Shown: piece by piece, positions 4,887-6,196 of the stretch
How the letters are laid out: every line of letters starts with the position of its first letter
Position numbering within the stretch: position 1 is the stretch's first letter
From: Veillonella parvula
GTDB lineage: Bacteria; Bacillota; Negativicutes; Veillonellales; Veillonellaceae
Direction: 5' to 3'
DNA: 6,196 nucleotides
Assembly: GCA_947096075.1 (NCBI GenBank)
Contig: CAMUQE010000112.1
Coordinates: 1 to 6,196 of the forward strand
The notes under the pieces: generated by a model
Database searches by the model: none
What the model saw: only the letters and a program-made list of their open reading frames with translations
Told to the model about the DNA's origin: nothing
Translations under genes and position numbers: made by a program

Positions 4887-6196
4887 TTAACCTAATGCAA
4901 CAGGAATACTACCATCGATGCCCGCTTGCTCCAACTCAGCTTGAATCATGATGGCACATTCAATACGTTTCTTTTGTAGGCGGCAACCGAATTCATAAGG
5001 TGTTTCTAAATCACCACCTAATGTAATATTGTTAGCATGGCAACCACCAGAACAGAAGAACTTAGCCCAACATTCAGCGCAGGTTGGTTTAGAGAATACA
5101 TGTGTATTTCGAAAATCTTTAGGGATTTCTGTATTTTGTAAGCCGTCATACACATTGCCAATTATGAAACCATCTTTACCAACAAATTGGTGACATGGGT
5201 AGATATCGCCATTTGGTACAATCGCCATGTATTCATGACCTGCTCCACAACCTCGAAGGCGTTTCGCCATACATGGTCCACGATATAAATCCATGCGGAA
5301 GTGGAAGAAGTTAAACTTCTCGCCCCAGCCTTCTAACTGGCGTTGTAAATAAATATCTGCTAATTTTTCATATTCTTTCTCTAGAGTTGGCCAATCTTCT
5401 TCACGAAGCACATAGTCCCCTTCTTCACCGACAACAGGCTCCATGGACAAATGCTCAAAGCCAAGATCAGACATTGCCATAACGTCTTTAGTAAAGTCTA
5501 AGTTTTTATGAGTATATGTACCACGTACATAATATTCAAGACCGTGGCGTTGTTTTACAGCATTAACGAGGTTTTTAGCAATATATTTATAAGACTCTGC
5601 ACCACTACCTGCTACTGGACGCATTGCATTATGTACTGATTCACGACCATCCAAAGACAATACTAAACTCATCTTGTGTTTGTTTACATAGTCGATTTTA
5701 TCTTGTGTTAAAAGCATACCATTCGTAGTCAATGTAAGCTTAAATATCTTATTGTGCTTTTCTTGAATGGATTCAATGTATTCAACCGTTTGCTTAACAA
5801 CATCCCAGTTCAACAATGGCTCACCACCAAAAAAGTCAATTTCGCAATGTTGGCGAGGTCCACTCATTTTAATAAGAAAGTCCACAGCTCGTTTTGCTAC
5901 ATCAAAGCTCATCAATTCTCGTTTTACACCGCCGTAATCACCTTGGCTAGCAAAGCAATATTTACATGCTAAGTTACAATCATGAGCAATATTTAAGCAT
6001 AATGCCTTAACAATAGGTTTCTCACCTACTACAAGTTTAAACTCTTTGCTCATCGGTGCAAACAATTGCTCCGCTTTGATGAGCTCATCTAACTCGTCCA
6101 TAATCTCATCTAGTTCTACTGCATCTTCTTTAGCATCTAATTCAGCATGTACTGCATCACGATTAGTGCCATCATATATGTCAAGAACTCTATCGA
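4887..6196 (-). CDS. scfB: SCIFF peptide thioether maturase, radical SAM/SPASM (5' end outside window)
   Basis: This radical SAM enzyme family forms Cys-to-Thr-type thioether cross-links in the small SCIFF (six cysteines in forty-five residues) peptide, a ribosomally made and modified peptide. The visible 435 codons, numbered from the first complete codon at 6194, include the radical SAM motif CX3CX2C (Cys73, 77, 80; DCNLACKYCFA) and FFGGEPL (121-127). A SPASM-type auxiliary cluster region follows: Cys308, Cys316-X12-Gly-X4-Cys334, then CX2CX5CX3C (Cys372, 375, 381, 385) and Cys404. The CHQFVG, FRNTHVFSKP and FFCSGGCHANN segments are typical of the family. The frame stays open to the window edge, so the ATG at 6101 is internal: it has no good ribosome binding site, and in-frame sequence before it continues the N-terminal region. 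By family length, roughly 20-30 residues, part of the RRE-like peptide-binding domain, are missing. The precursor gene is not in the window; in related genomes it usually lies just upstream. Confidence 0.93.
   Translation of the reverse strand, partial: DRVLDIYDGTNRDAVHAELDAKEDAVELDEIMDELDELIKAEQLFAPMSKEFKLVVGEKPIVKALCLNIAHDCNLACKYCFASQGDYGGVKRELMSFDVAKRAVDFLIKMSGPRQHCEIDFFGGEPLLNWDVVKQTVEYIESIQEKHNKIFKLTLTTNGMLLTQDKIDYVNKHKMSLVLSLDGRESVHNAMRPVAGSGAESYKYIAKNLVNAVKQRHGLEYYVRGTYTHKNLDFTKDVMAMSDLGFEHLSMEPVVGEEGDYVLREEDWPTLEKEYEKLADIYLQRQLEGWGEKFNFFHFRMDLYRGPCMAKRLRGCGAGHEYMAIVPNGDIYPCHQFVGKDGFIIGNVYDGLQNTEIPKDFRNTHVFSKPTCAECWAKFFCSGGCHANNITLGGDLETPYEFGCRLQKKRIECAIMIQAELEQAGIDGSIPVALG

Noticed and set aside
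5754..5972. Plus-strand open frame of 72 codons within the SCIFF maturase gene.
   Set aside because: It is antisense to the conserved radical SAM core and shows no recognisable protein features.
6099..6101. ATG at 6101 as the start of the SCIFF maturase.
   Set aside because: The frame continues open to the window edge, no good ribosome binding site precedes this ATG, and starting here would remove the N-terminal peptide-binding region.
1..6196. CRISPR arrays, tRNA or rRNA genes, insertion sequences and phage genes.
   Set aside because: No spaced direct repeats, cloverleaf-like sequence, transposase frame or terminal repeats were seen on either strand; almost all of the window is taken up by five known-family genes.

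Overview
All five genes in this window lie on the minus strand. They form one co-directional block that reads from the right edge to the left: a SCIFF-peptide radical SAM maturase (scfB-type, 5' end cut by the window edge), then hypF, hypC, hypD and hypE. The DNA is AT-rich, with long A/T runs between genes and mostly A/T third codon positions. Strong AAGGAG-type ribosome binding sites precede the starts. SCIFF maturases belong to anaerobic Clostridia and related Bacillota, so the source is very probably a strict anaerobe of the Bacillota. The base composition and protein character would suit a Negativicute such as Veillonella, but that genus-level guess is an inference and has not been tested.

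Layout by position: 1-93 is AT-rich sequence beyond hypE with no gene and no convincing terminator. 94-1101 is hypE. 1103-2221 is hypD, one base from hypE. 2181-2432 is hypC, whose end overlaps hypD by 41 bases. 2433-2571 is the only sizeable intergenic gap and holds a possible extended -10 promoter and two inverted repeats. 2572-4851 is hypF. A gap of 35 bases follows, and 4887-6196 is the incomplete SCIFF maturase gene.

The four Hyp proteins make up the pathway that builds the Fe(CN)2CO group of [NiFe]-hydrogenases. HypF activates carbamoyl phosphate and carbamoylates the C-terminal cysteine of HypE. HypE dehydrates this to a thiocyanate, and the cyanide passes to iron held by the HypC-HypD complex. 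The nickel-insertion genes (hypA, hypB), the maturation endopeptidase and the hydrogenase subunits are not in the window and must be encoded elsewhere if the hydrogenase is functional.

The less expected points are the tight linkage of a SCIFF RiPP maturase to the hyp genes, and a pair of adjacent, unusually GC-rich inverted repeats inside the first 90 bases of hypF. The individual proteins all belong to known families with their key residues intact. I see no clearly new protein system here.
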